The position numbers were made by a program, and so were the translations under genes. A DNA stretch of 24,214 nt, taken from the NCBI GenBank assembly GCA_023130215.1, contig JAGMAN010000006.1, positions 1-24,214 of the forward strand, read 5' to 3'. The notes beneath the pieces were generated by a model, which ran no database searches, was not told where the DNA came from, and saw only the letters and a list, made by a program, of their open reading frames with translations. This DNA comes from a bacterium. GTDB lineage: Bacteria > NPL-UPA2 > JAGMAN01. Below, piece after piece: positions 1 to 7,553 of the stretch (position 1 is its first letter; the number at the start of each line of letters is the position of its first letter).

Positions 1-40
1 AGGACATTTCTATTTCGTCTTGACAGGAAATTCCGCTTCA

Positions 41-70
41 TTGACAATCCATTTGGCAATGGGGTATAAT
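41..70 (+). promoter_or_regulatory. Sigma-70-type promoter upstream of the ECF sigma operon
   Basis: A consensus -35 box TTGACA (41-46) is followed after 18 nt by a consensus -10 box TATAAT (65-70). A second TTGACA lies at 20-25. Transcription would start near 77 and read a leader of about 100 nt into the sigma gene at 179. In that leader the arms TTGTAT (110-115) and ATACAA (122-127) form a 6-bp inverted repeat around a 6-nt spacer, a possible operator or hairpin. This would give housekeeping expression beside the separate ECF-type promoter just downstream. The assignment rests on consensus match only. Confidence 0.7.
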
Positions 71-130
71 TCAGGTCATTACTTCTATCCCTTACAAAGG
101 TATATTGTCTTGTATGGCAGTATACAAAAA

Positions 131-164
131 TTGAAGGTTTTTAAAAAAGTAGGTGTCTAACTAG
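131..164 (+). promoter_or_regulatory. ECF-type promoter, copy 1 (before the sigma gene)
   Basis: This 34-nt block matches 28 of 34 positions with 1352-1385, which stands before the propeller gene. The conserved ends are TTGAAGG (131-137) and GTGTCTAACTAG (153-164). GAAGG and TCTAA are 18 nt apart, the right spacing for an ECF promoter, and TCTAA fits the TCTRA-type -10 of the RpoE group. Transcription would begin around 167, leaving a leader of only about 12 nt. The inference is that the sigma factor at 179 drives its own operon. Confidence 0.55.
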
Positions 165-178
165 ATGAAGGCTCTTTA

Positions 179-748
179 ATGGACGAAAAGGAAACTCTTT
201 TAGTTGCAAGGTCTCAGGAAGGAGATGCGGAGGCTTTTGGTGAATTAGTTTCTCTTTACCAGAAGAGAATTTATGATCTTGCCTATCAGATGGTTCATAA
301 CCATGCAGATGCAGAAGATATTGCTCAGGAAGTGTTTATCAGGTTATACAAGAAAATCCATAAATTCAAAGGCAGGTCTTCCTTTCTTACATGGCTTTAT
401 CGGATGACGATGAATGTGTGTAAAAATTATCTAAGAAGTAGAACCGCCAATACTCTACCGTTTGAAGATGCAATAGGTGTCCAGGACTTAACAATGAAAA
501 GAGATAATCCTGCAGAAGAACTAATTTCCAAAGAAACAAACGAGGCAATTGGTAAAGCAATCGATACTCTTCCATTCAGACATAGAATGGTAATTATTCT
601 CCATGATATAGAAGGGTTTTCCCATAAGGATATTTCAAAAATAATAGGTTGCTCAGAAGGAACTGTCTGGTCAAGGTTGTTTTATGCAAGGAAAAAACTA
701 AAAGAAAAATTAACCAATCTCCTGAAATCAGAAAAAGAGGTGATTTAA
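179..748 (+). CDS. ECF-family RNA polymerase sigma factor (RpoE-like)
   Basis: This 189-aa protein has the two-domain layout of group 4 (ECF) sigma factors. Region 2 lies at about residues 20-89, with the DAEDIAQEVFIRLYKKI core-binding and -10-recognition helices. Region 4 lies at about 125-180, with a helix-turn-helix around GFSHKDISKIIGCSEGTVWSRL. There is no region 3 and no long extension. Such proteins direct RNA polymerase to a small regulon, usually in response to an envelope signal. The ATG at 179 has AAGG about 8 nt upstream. It also overlaps the stop of a five-codon frame at 165 (TAATG), probably by chance. The stop is 1 nt before the next gene, a zinc-binding membrane protein that fits its anti-sigma factor. 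The identical promoter-like motif before this gene and before 1398 suggests autoregulation. The family call is firm; the signal and regulon are unknown. Confidence 0.93.
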   Translation: MDEKETLLVARSQEGDAEAFGELVSLYQKRIYDLAYQMVHNHADAEDIAQEVFIRLYKKIHKFKGRSSFLTWLYRMTMNVCKNYLRSRTANTLPFEDAIGVQDLTMKRDNPAEELISKETNEAIGKAIDTLPFRHRMVIILHDIEGFSHKDISKIIGCSEGTVWSRLFYARKKLKEKLTNLLKSEKEVI

Positions 749-749
749 A

Positions 750-1343
750 ATGAGGGGATGTCATAGAATCCGAAAAATGCTTCTTCCTTATATTGACAAT
801 GCTCTCTTTGGCAGAGACAAAGAAAGGATAGAAAGACATTTGAATAAATGTGCTAATTGCCAAAAAGAATTGGAACTGTTAAAAAGAGTAGGTAACCTAT
901 TAGCGCAGAAGGCTAAAGCGGAGAGACCAAAAGAATACTGGCAGGAATTTCAAGATAAATTAAGGTATAGATTAACACCTCATTATCGTTTTTCCCCGGC
1001 TAAATCTTTCAAAATAAAGCCAGTTTTAGTTGCCTGCTCAATCATTTTCGTTTTTCTCGCTTCAGGAATTCTAATACGAGAGCACAATCGTATGCTTTCC
1101 TATCGGAATCAGATGCTCCAACTTCAGGTAAAATTGGAACGACTTGAAAGAGAGAAAGAGGCTCAGGAAACACAGCTTGCTTTTTTAGGAAAGATAGCCC
1201 AATCTCCGCGCTATCAAATAGTAGTTTTGCAGGAGCAAAACCCAGTAACCGGAAAAGGAGAACCTGCTATTTTCTACCGGGAAATAAGAGAGTCGGGATA
1301 TTTGGGAAAAGCCATCTACAATTTAGAGGAAAATACATTTTGA
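750..1343 (+). CDS. Membrane anti-sigma factor with zinc-binding (zf-HC2/ZAS-like) domain
   Basis: The N-terminal 50 residues carry the zinc anti-sigma signature H30-x3-C34-x2-C37, with C4/H5 as the likely fourth ligand. This is the domain that clamps ECF sigma factors in the cytoplasm. One membrane segment follows at about 91-109, then a charged heptad-like stretch (about 120-150, probable coiled coil) and a short outer domain. This is the standard topology for passing an outside signal to the sigma factor, by regulated proteolysis or conformational change. The ATG at 750 has AGAGGTGA about 8 nt upstream and lies 1 nt after the sigma stop, so the two are translationally coupled. The large exported protease encoded at 4407 is a conceivable partner in signal processing, but nothing in the sequence proves this. 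The family call is strong; the stimulus is unknown. Confidence 0.88.
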   Translation: MRGCHRIRKMLLPYIDNALFGRDKERIERHLNKCANCQKELELLKRVGNLLAQKAKAERPKEYWQEFQDKLRYRLTPHYRFSPAKSFKIKPVLVACSIIFVFLASGILIREHNRMLSYRNQMLQLQVKLERLEREKEAQETQLAFLGKIAQSPRYQIVVLQEQNPVTGKGEPAIFYREIRESGYLGKAIYNLEENTF

Positions 1344-1351
1344 TGAATAAT

Positions 1352-1385
1352 TTGAAGGAATTTTGAAAAGAAAGTGTCTAACTAG
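1352..1385 (+). promoter_or_regulatory. ECF-type promoter, copy 2 (before the propeller gene)
   Basis: This is the second copy of the block at 131-164 and fills most of the 54-nt gap between the anti-sigma stop and the ATG at 1398. It keeps TTGAAGG (1352-1358) and GTGTCTAACTAG (1374-1385) at the same separation, while the middle differs at six positions. Conserved ends with a variable middle is what a two-box promoter looks like. The predicted start near 1388 leaves about 10 nt of leader and no Shine-Dalgarno sequence. It would make the downstream envelope genes the target of the sigma factor at 179. Confidence 0.55.
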
Positions 1386-1397
1386 CAAAAGACCAAA

Positions 1398-2651
1398 ATG
1401 AAGAAAAAAAAGATACTTATACAGATATTGCTTTTGGTAGCTTTGGTTGGTGGAATCTTATGTATTATGTTGTTCCATGCCACTAGAGAAAAAATTTTGC
1501 CTCAGCAACCACGACAAACTACTGAGAAACAAACGAGGCCGGTAAAAGCTGAAGGAGAAGTAGTCTGGAGCAAAATATTCTCCGGGGCTTTGAATAGCAC
1601 AGGTGATTCTATCCAGCAGACTTCTGATGGCGGATATATAATAGCTGGTGATATTCGTTCAACTGCGGGTGGATATGATGTCTGTGTATTAAGATTGGAT
1701 GGTGAGGGCAATTTATTATGGGATAAAAAACTTGGTGGGACATGGAATGATGATAGGGCTGGCTGCATTCAGCAGACCTTAGATGGCGGATATATACTGG
1801 CTGGGATGACCAAGAAAACTGTTGTACCCGGCCAAACTGAATCTAAAGCAGGAGAGGAACATTCTCGGGTATGGAAGTTGGATGCCAGAGGCAATCTGTT
1901 ATGGGACAAAAAATTTGGCGGAAGCAGGCATGACAGGTTTCGTGGCATCAGGCAGACTTCTGATGGCGAATATGTAGTGACCGGCACCACCGCATCAAAA
2001 GGTGCAGGTGCTGGTGATGTCAGGATAATGAAACTGGACCCCAATGGCAATATTATATGGGACAAAGTATATGGAGGGAAAAGGAATGATTGGGCCTTTT
2101 CTCTTGCTTTAACTTCTGATAATGGATATGTGGTTACTGGATATACCACATCAAAAGGCGCTGGTGGCATGGATATCTGGGTGTTGAAGCTGGATACCAA
2201 TGGGAATCTTTTGTGGGACAAGACATTTGGCGGAACTAAGGATGACGATGCCTTTTCTATCCAGCAGACTTCTGATGAAGGATATATAGTGGCTGGATGG
2301 ACTAAATCAAAAGGCAGTGGCGACCTCGATATTTGGGTATTGAAGCTGGACTACAATGGCAATTTATTATGGGATAAGGTATTTGGTGGAAAAGGCAGTG
2401 ATTCAGCTGCTTCTGTCCAAGAGACTCCCGACGGTGGTTACATAATAGTTGGTCACAAGTGGAAAGATGATTGTGATGCATGGATATTGAGATTAGACAG
2501 CAATGGCAATCTGCTGTGGGACAAGACATTTAATAATGCTGATGCTAATTGTATTCAGTCTGCTTCTGGTGGCTGGTATATAGTATCTGGTCAGTTGATT
2601 GGTAGTGAAGTTGAGAAAGCTACCTGGATATTGAAATTAAGTGGGAAATAA
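1398..2651 (+). CDS. Membrane-anchored exported protein with seven propeller-type repeats
   Basis: The 417-aa product starts with a lysine-rich end and a hydrophobic segment (about 6-25) that acts as a signal anchor, so the body is outside the cytoplasmic membrane. From residue 55 to the end it is built of seven repeats. Each runs GNLLWDK-FGG, then a variable acidic stretch, then IQQTSDGGYIVAG, then D-W-LKLD. The WDK-type tryptophans are at 57, 108, 169, 221, 273, 325 and 374, a period of 49-61 residues. Seven such units suggest a closed seven-bladed beta-propeller; blades 1 and 7 are the most divergent. Repeats of this SIQQT-DGGYIVAG kind are common in exported proteins of uncertain role. 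There is no catalytic motif, so a binding or scaffold role is likely. It has its own ECF-type promoter, which ties it to the sigma/anti-sigma pair upstream. The ATG at 1398 has no Shine-Dalgarno sequence. Confidence 0.82.
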   Translation: MKKKKILIQILLLVALVGGILCIMLFHATREKILPQQPRQTTEKQTRPVKAEGEVVWSKIFSGALNSTGDSIQQTSDGGYIIAGDIRSTAGGYDVCVLRLDGEGNLLWDKKLGGTWNDDRAGCIQQTLDGGYILAGMTKKTVVPGQTESKAGEEHSRVWKLDARGNLLWDKKFGGSRHDRFRGIRQTSDGEYVVTGTTASKGAGAGDVRIMKLDPNGNIIWDKVYGGKRNDWAFSLALTSDNGYVVTGYTTSKGAGGMDIWVLKLDTNGNLLWDKTFGGTKDDDAFSIQQTSDEGYIVAGWTKSKGSGDLDIWVLKLDYNGNLLWDKVFGGKGSDSAASVQETPDGGYIIVGHKWKDDCDAWILRLDSNGNLLWDKTFNNADANCIQSASGGWYIVSGQLIGSEVEKATWILKLSGK

Positions 2652-2667
2652 AAATGGGAGGTGTGCT

Positions 2668-3573
2668 ATGAAAAAGCTTTATGTAATGAGTGTAATCTCT
2701 TTGGTAATCAGCATTGCGGCACTTAGTCTTGTTTTGTTAACTGTGTATCGATTTAACAAATTTTCTTATGTATATCGTACCCCTGATTCGGAATATCAAT
2801 ATTCCAGGGTTGATGTATCTGATATTGCGGATACAGGGGAGAAAGTAGAAAAGATTCTAGAAGAATTTGAAGGGGTAAATTCCTATACGCATGACAATGT
2901 ACTTGTAAAACAGATTATAAAAATGGGGGATGATGCTGTTCAACCGCTTTTGAATCAGTTAGATGATTTAGCTCCTGATAAGTGGGCTAAGAAATTCGCT
3001 ATAGAAAATGCATTGGAGATGCTACTAACGAAAGACCATAAGGAGACTATTTTGAAGATTTTTAAGGAAAAGGATGTCTGTCCCAAACTTATTAAAAAAT
3101 ATGGATTCCCTGAAGCTGAGGATATGGTAATGGATAAGATCAAATATAGCACACATGTAGACGATGACATAATTGATGTTGCTTTAATGCTAAACAAGGA
3201 GAGAGCCATTCCTCTTTTGATAAATTATGTAAGTTCGAGCCCAAGTGCTGTATATGCTGCTCAGAAGTTAGCAGCAATGCCTGATGTTGACATCATAGAA
3301 ATACTGAGGAAAGCTGCAATGAACGCTAGGGGTGTATGGTCACAAAGCGGCATAGCAAGGCTTATGATTGAAAGAGGCGTGAAGGAAGGCTTGGATCTTG
3401 CAATACAGGTTCTAAGAAGCACTGATGAACATTCTAAATACAGCAAAGAACAGCTCGGCAATACCCTGAGCGTGTATACAGATGCAAAAGGAGATTATAA
3501 GGAAATGGCCACCTGGCTGGAAAATAATAAAGATACCTTGGTATGGAATAAAGAATATAGGAGATTTAAGTAA
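2668..3573 (+). CDS. Single-pass membrane protein with HEAT-like helical repeats, function unknown
   Basis: I place the start at the ATG at 2668, which has GGGAGG six nt upstream, rather than at an upstream in-frame GTG (2641) that would overlap the preceding gene. The resulting 301-aa protein has an N-terminal hydrophobic segment (about 5-25) and then an all-helical body. Stretches such as MGDDAVQPLLNQLDDL and NKERAIPLLINYV resemble HEAT or Armadillo repeat helices, which usually serve as protein-binding scaffolds. No catalytic motif is visible. The gene lies 16 nt behind the propeller gene, in the same orientation, and is probably co-transcribed with it. The body would lie outside the cytoplasmic membrane. 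The HEAT reading rests on pattern only, and the specific function is unrecognised. Confidence 0.75.
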   Translation: MKKLYVMSVISLVISIAALSLVLLTVYRFNKFSYVYRTPDSEYQYSRVDVSDIADTGEKVEKILEEFEGVNSYTHDNVLVKQIIKMGDDAVQPLLNQLDDLAPDKWAKKFAIENALEMLLTKDHKETILKIFKEKDVCPKLIKKYGFPEAEDMVMDKIKYSTHVDDDIIDVALMLNKERAIPLLINYVSSSPSAVYAAQKLAAMPDVDIIEILRKAAMNARGVWSQSGIARLMIERGVKEGLDLAIQVLRSTDEHSKYSKEQLGNTLSVYTDAKGDYKEMATWLENNKDTLVWNKEYRRFK

Positions 3574-3592
3574 ATTCTGTAAAGATGAGATT

Positions 3593-4051
3593 ATGTACAA
3601 ATTAACAATTATTCCTTTGGTTTTGTTTCTCTATCAAGCTGTTGATATGGTTTTGAGAATTCCGGAAGGTAATTCTGGGATGTTTATTATGTTCGTCTAT
3701 GTCATTTCTGCTTGTGTTTTATTTGTTCTTATCAGTTTATCATTGCTTCGTGAACACAAACAGAAATTTAAAGTCACATTTATTTTATCCAGTATTGTTA
3801 TTGCGCCATGCTTGCTCCTTCCTTTGGTATGGTTAGCCCTTGCCACTCGATTGATTGATGGTGCTGGTCCAGGGACGATGTTTGTTATACTTTATTCTCC
3901 TGTAGCCATGCTTATATTTTTAATAACCATCTGGAATTTTTATAAAAAAACTAAAGATAAGAAAATTCTTGCTTTGTTTTTTTCTGGGATACCAATAATA
4001 GGTTATCCTTTTATAATTATGATCCATTTATTTATTTTTGGGCTTTATTAA
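3593..4051 (+). CDS. Small integral membrane protein (about five membrane spans), function unknown
   Basis: The open frame extends upstream to 3482 inside the preceding gene, but the ATG at 3593 gives a clean membrane protein and only a 19-nt gap, so I prefer it. The 152 residues hold five hydrophobic segments at about 4-22, 30-52, 61-86, 94-117 and 125-150, with short loops containing KTKDKK. No conserved enzymatic or transport motif is recognised. The Shine-Dalgarno sequence is weak (GATGAG just upstream). It sits within the row of co-oriented envelope genes that follows the ECF sigma pair, and co-expression is likely. What it does cannot be told from the sequence. Confidence 0.62.
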   Translation: MYKLTIIPLVLFLYQAVDMVLRIPEGNSGMFIMFVYVISACVLFVLISLSLLREHKQKFKVTFILSSIVIAPCLLLPLVWLALATRLIDGAGPGTMFVILYSPVAMLIFLITIWNFYKKTKDKKILALFFSGIPIIGYPFIIMIHLFIFGLY

Positions 4052-4171
4052 TTGAACCACCAATACCGTCTACTATCATGGTGGTGGAGCATAGATTTAG
4101 GGGTATAGTAAAGTCAGGATAATATCAATGTTCAATTATCCAAAGAATAGTTCATTAATCTCTAAGATAGG

Positions 4172-4414
4172 ATGCTCTTTTGTCTAGTTGGTCTTTCATG
4201 CATTTTGCTAACTACAATTATATTTATCGTTAACTATGTATCTGAAGTAATGTTCCCACCGAGGGATATGTATTTTTTTGGTTTGATAACTACCATAATG
4301 ATATTTTACGTAGCTCCTATTGGAGGTATTGCGCTTTTACTGGGAGGACTAATGTGTATTATAGGCAGCAGATTTACCCGCAAAAACAATTCGAGGGAGG
4401 CTGAAGATGTTTAA
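4172..4414 (+). CDS. Very small membrane protein, function unknown
   Basis: This 80-aa product has hydrophobic segments at about 2-22 and 33-66 (one or two spans) and a short basic, polar tail. The ATG at 4172 has AAGATAGG almost touching it, so the exact start is uncertain. The stop overlaps the ATG of the next gene by 8 nt, a sign of translational coupling to the exported dual-protease gene at 4407. That coupling is the main argument that this is a real gene. A role as membrane partner of that protein is possible but unproven. Confidence 0.55.
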   Translation: MLFCLVGLSCILLTTIIFIVNYVSEVMFPPRDMYFFGLITTIMIFYVAPIGGIALLLGGLMCIIGSRFTRKNNSREAEDV

Positions 4415-6233
4415 GAAAAAGTTAGGTAATATTGCAGTTGTAGCCACTTTGATTTTATTCTCTTCCGCTATAATAGGTAAAGCAGATGAGAAAACTTCAT
4501 TAACAAAGGAAAAGATTGATTATATTGTTTCAGAAATTGAAATTAAATATTCCATCAGTCTTTCTTATAAAAATATTAAAGCAACATGGAAGGAAATTAA
4601 ATATACAACAGCAGCGAAATCGGACTACGACCGATTACTTAGCTATCTAAGACTTTTTCAGGAAGAGTTTAATAAGTATCCAAAAGAATTTATTAAAAAG
4701 ACCAAACTGAAACTGGTTGTCTTTGTGAAAAATCTTTCTTGCGCAGGACAATTTAGGGCAGCTGTTCCTGATTATTACAAAGAAATTCTTTTCTATGATT
4801 TTGCGTATGGGCCCTGTAACACTATTTACCATAGGCACGTTATTCATCATGAGTTTTACCATATGATTGAAGAACAGTTTAATGGCGATCCATCCTGGAA
4901 AGACCCGAAATGGGCAAAGTTTAATGACAAAGATTTCAAGTATGGGGAGGGTGGCGCTGCAGCCTATGGCAAGCCTAACTTGTATCCAGTAACCCATCCC
5001 CAAAAGGGGTTTACCAGTTTGTACTCAATGTCCGGATTGGAAGAGGATAAAGCAAACATATATGCATGCTTGCTTGTTGGATCTGAAAATAGAAAAATTG
5101 CCAAATGGATTAAAGAAGATGATATTTTGAAGAAAAAAATAAATTATATGAAAACTTTTCTTTTTGGGATTTGCAAAGATATGAATGCTGAATACTGGAA
5201 GAAATTGTCCACAAAAAGCGTTACACATTCGATATCAGGCATATCAGATGGAAGAAATACTAGTAGGATGCGTATTATTCAAGGAGAGGCTGGAGATTTT
5301 TATTATGAAGACGGAACAAAGGTTCCAGGTGACATAGCAGAGCAGACAAGAGAGTCTCTTCAAAAGGGATTACCAGGAGACACTAAAGAACCAAAGCAAG
5401 CAATTAGGAGGGATGAATCTGGTGAGATTACAAAAGATGAAATCGTTAGCAAGAAACATTACAGCCTTCAAGACTTTTTTCAACTGGGAGTTTTATCCTT
5501 TTATGATGAGGCTAAAAGCCGTGGAGATGCTTTCATAGAGCTCATTAAGAGAATGCGGAATAGCACTGCAAGATTTAGTGCAGCCAAGCCTAAAGTGAAG
5601 GTTGGGGTTCCATCCCCTTCAGGTATAGGTATGGCCACAGCTGTGTTTTTGCCTGATGGATATGTATTAACAGCCGGACACTGTATAAGTAGGGTGGAAA
5701 AAGGCAAACTTACAAATATTCAGGTTGGGTCTGTAGATGGCAGCACGTTTAAAGTTGAGGTTGTTGATTCATCGTATACAGCACACTCATTTCGAACCGG
5801 TCGAACCGGTGTAGATGACTGGGCTGTTTTGAAACTCTTAGAATCTTATAAAGGCCCGAGTGTTTCAATTGGAACATATAAAAAGTTTGATGAGGTTATA
5901 ATAATGGGTTATCCTGTGGGGTTCTCCCATAATGAAAACTATAGAGTTTTTCGGTCACTTCCTCTGCCCTTTTCTCATAGTGGCGGGAAAAAAACATACG
6001 CTATCCCGTTTATGGGGAGAATAATTGGAGAAGATGAAGTTAGCTTAACAGTTGGAAGCGACATAATTTGCGGTTGTAGCGGGGGGCCGATTTTTAACCT
6101 CAAAGGTGAGGTTATAGGAATTTTGTCTGCTACTATGTTTGGGACTGATGCTACAATTAGATTTTGTCCTGTTGAGAAAATATTGAAGAAATTTCCAGAA
6201 CTTGCAGAAACAAGTGATGATGTCCATTGCTGA
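4407..6233 (+). CDS. Exported two-protease fusion: HExxH metallopeptidase plus trypsin-like serine peptidase
   Basis: The 608-aa protein opens with a signal peptide (about 1-26, KKK then a hydrophobic core). The first half carries H148-E149-F-Y-H152, the HExxH zinc site of gluzincin-type metallopeptidases. E212/E213 in EEDKANIYA lie 60 residues on and are good candidates for the third zinc ligand. A polar linker (about 270-350) follows. The C-terminal part is a chymotrypsin-fold domain of the S1 type, with TAGHC around H425, DDWAVL around D471 and CGCSGGP around S558. The whole catalytic triad is therefore present. GGGAGG-type spacing (GGGAGG about 8 nt upstream) supports the ATG at 4407, which overlaps the preceding small membrane-protein gene. 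The protein should act in the periplasm or outside. Its place behind an ECF sigma/anti-sigma pair suggests envelope quality control or signal processing (inference). An in-frame 9-nt tandem duplication (5793-5810) repeats RTG just before the triad aspartate. Confidence 0.85.
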   Translation: MFKKKLGNIAVVATLILFSSAIIGKADEKTSLTKEKIDYIVSEIEIKYSISLSYKNIKATWKEIKYTTAAKSDYDRLLSYLRLFQEEFNKYPKEFIKKTKLKLVVFVKNLSCAGQFRAAVPDYYKEILFYDFAYGPCNTIYHRHVIHHEFYHMIEEQFNGDPSWKDPKWAKFNDKDFKYGEGGAAAYGKPNLYPVTHPQKGFTSLYSMSGLEEDKANIYACLLVGSENRKIAKWIKEDDILKKKINYMKTFLFGICKDMNAEYWKKLSTKSVTHSISGISDGRNTSRMRIIQGEAGDFYYEDGTKVPGDIAEQTRESLQKGLPGDTKEPKQAIRRDESGEITKDEIVSKKHYSLQDFFQLGVLSFYDEAKSRGDAFIELIKRMRNSTARFSAAKPKVKVGVPSPSGIGMATAVFLPDGYVLTAGHCISRVEKGKLTNIQVGSVDGSTFKVEVVDSSYTAHSFRTGRTGVDDWAVLKLLESYKGPSVSIGTYKKFDEVIIMGYPVGFSHNENYRVFRSLPLPFSHSGGKKTYAIPFMGRIIGEDEVSLTVGSDIICGCSGGPIFNLKGEVIGILSATMFGTDATIRFCPVEKILKKFPELAETSDDVHC

Positions 6234-6250
6234 TGGATAAGATGAAGATT

Positions 6251-6742
6251 TTAATTTTTGGCTTTTGAAATTCGTAGTATCTTCCTTAATCCCCAAAAAA
6301 TGGGAAGAGATAAGGCAGTGTTAATAGCGATGTTTAAGGAAATGAGCTTAATGATTTTAGCGAGAAGGAAGGGCGGCACTGTGTAAATTGAGCTCAGGCA
6401 AAGATAAAGTAGTTCATGGGCGATGACCGCCGCAAGAGCAACCGTTAACTGAACAAGGGGACTTTCACGATATAACTTATTCCCTAAGAATCCGGCCAGA
6501 GTGCCAGCCACCGTCTTGGAAAGAGCACCCATTCCCAGCAGGCCTCCTGAGAAGAAGTCTTCCAACAGGCCTCCCAAGAAACCAACCAGTCCTCCTTTTG
6601 TCTCTCCCCGGTAAAGGCCAGCGAAGACCGAAAGCAGCAGAATGAGATCGGGTCGGACCCCATGAAGCTGTTGAGGGCTTAAGAGGGTAGTTTGTAAGAC
6701 TAAGGCAGTAATTAAGAGTAACGCCCAGAGAAGAATACTCAC
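6251..6742 (-). CDS. mreD: Rod-shape determining membrane protein MreD
   Basis: The 163-aa protein consists almost entirely of hydrophobic segments (five or six). It shows the MreD pattern near the N-terminus: RPDLILLLSVFAGLYRGETKG, then a glycine-rich GFLGGLLEDFFSGGLLG loop. MreD is an inner-membrane part of the elongasome, which guides lateral peptidoglycan synthesis along MreB filaments. Its start overlaps the mreC stop by four nt (ATGA), so it is translated with mreC. Its length is normal for the family. It ends 17 nt from the convergent protease gene at 4407-6233, and I see no clear terminator in that gap. The usual next genes of a cell-wall cluster (a class B PBP, rodA) do not follow here. 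Confidence 0.93.
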   Translation of the reverse strand: MSILLWALLLITALVLQTTLLSPQQLHGVRPDLILLLSVFAGLYRGETKGGLVGFLGGLLEDFFSGGLLGMGALSKTVAGTLAGFLGNKLYRESPLVQLTVALAAVIAHELLYLCLSSIYTVPPFLLAKIIKLISLNIAINTALSLPIFWGLRKILRISKAKN

Positions 6743-7548
6743 GGTTGGATTATTACCAGCACTTCCTCCAATCGGGAGAAATCAACGGTTGGAAGAACCA
6801 ATGCCTTTTGGAGGTAACTTTCCTTCTCCACTTCCATAATTTTACCTATCCTCAATCCGGAAGGATATCTGCCCCCAAAGCCGGAGGAGATGATGAGATC
6901 ACCCTTCTTAATATCAGCCTGAGGGGAAATATAGACCATCTCACAGATATTAGTTCCTCTTCCCTTCACTACTCCATTGGCCCGGCTCCTCTGCACTAAA
7001 GCGCCCACCGAGCTATCCCCATCTAAGATGAGCCTTACCTGAGAAGCATTCCCCCCTGCCTGGCTCACATATCCAACGACTCCCTGGTAACTAACTACGG
7101 GCATGTCCACTTCAATTCCATCGCCTCTACCCTTATTAATAACTATTGTTCTATACCAGTTGGTTGGCTCCCTTCCAATGACCTTGGCTCCTATACTCCC
7201 TGACAGGATATCCTTAAACGATCCACTCTCCTTGAAGGCAAGCAGTTGACGTAGCCTCTGGTTCTCCAATCTTTGCTCCTCTAATTCAGTTACCTTGGAC
7301 CTCAGATGCTGAACCTCCATTAAGATAGTCCCCTTATCTTCATCCAGAGAGATCCTTTCTTTCAGCTTACCGAGCCAGTCCCAGCCTGAGGTCACCGCAC
7401 CTTGAATGGGAGAAAGGAAGGCAAGAAAGAAAGACCCTGCTTTTTCCTTCTTCCCCCTAACAACGGAATCAACCGTCAATAAGAGAAAGGAGAAGAAAAT
7501 TAAGGCGATGGGAACGAGTACCTTTTTATATTTAAAGAAGATCTGCAT
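6739..7548 (-). CDS. mreC: Rod-shape determining protein MreC
   Basis: The 269 residues show the typical order. A short cytoplasmic end is followed by one membrane span (about 10-27), a coiled coil (about 70-105, with EVQHLRSKVTELEEQRLENQRL) and the beta-rich periplasmic MreC domain. That domain starts at about 118 and includes GAKVIGREPTNWYRTIVINKG and the DMPVVSYQGVVGYVSQ segment. MreC links cytoplasmic MreB to the periplasmic cell-wall synthases. The gene lies 5 nt after mreB and overlaps mreD, so the three form an operon. Its own Shine-Dalgarno sequence is weak, which fits coupling to mreB translation. Length is ordinary and no key region is missing. Confidence 0.95.
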   Translation of the reverse strand: MQIFFKYKKVLVPIALIFFSFLLLTVDSVVRGKKEKAGSFFLAFLSPIQGAVTSGWDWLGKLKERISLDEDKGTILMEVQHLRSKVTELEEQRLENQRLRQLLAFKESGSFKDILSGSIGAKVIGREPTNWYRTIVINKGRGDGIEVDMPVVSYQGVVGYVSQAGGNASQVRLILDGDSSVGALVQRSRANGVVKGRGTNICEMVYISPQADIKKGDLIISSGFGGRYPSGLRIGKIMEVEKESYLQKALVLPTVDFSRLEEVLVIIQP

Positions 7549-7553
7549 AGTTG

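Noticed and set aside
165-179. Five-codon leader frame ending in TAATG at the sigma start
   Set aside because: Its ATG lies at or before the predicted ECF transcription start and has no Shine-Dalgarno sequence; the AAGG inside it serves the sigma gene.
1398-2651. CRISPR-like or tandem DNA repeat
   Set aside because: The periodic DNA similarity comes from coding repeats of 49-61 residues in one open frame.
4056-4085. ACCACCA/TGGTGGT inverted repeat after the 152-aa membrane-protein gene
   Set aside because: The loop is 16 nt and no T-run follows, so it is not a convincing terminator; the downstream genes seem co-transcribed.
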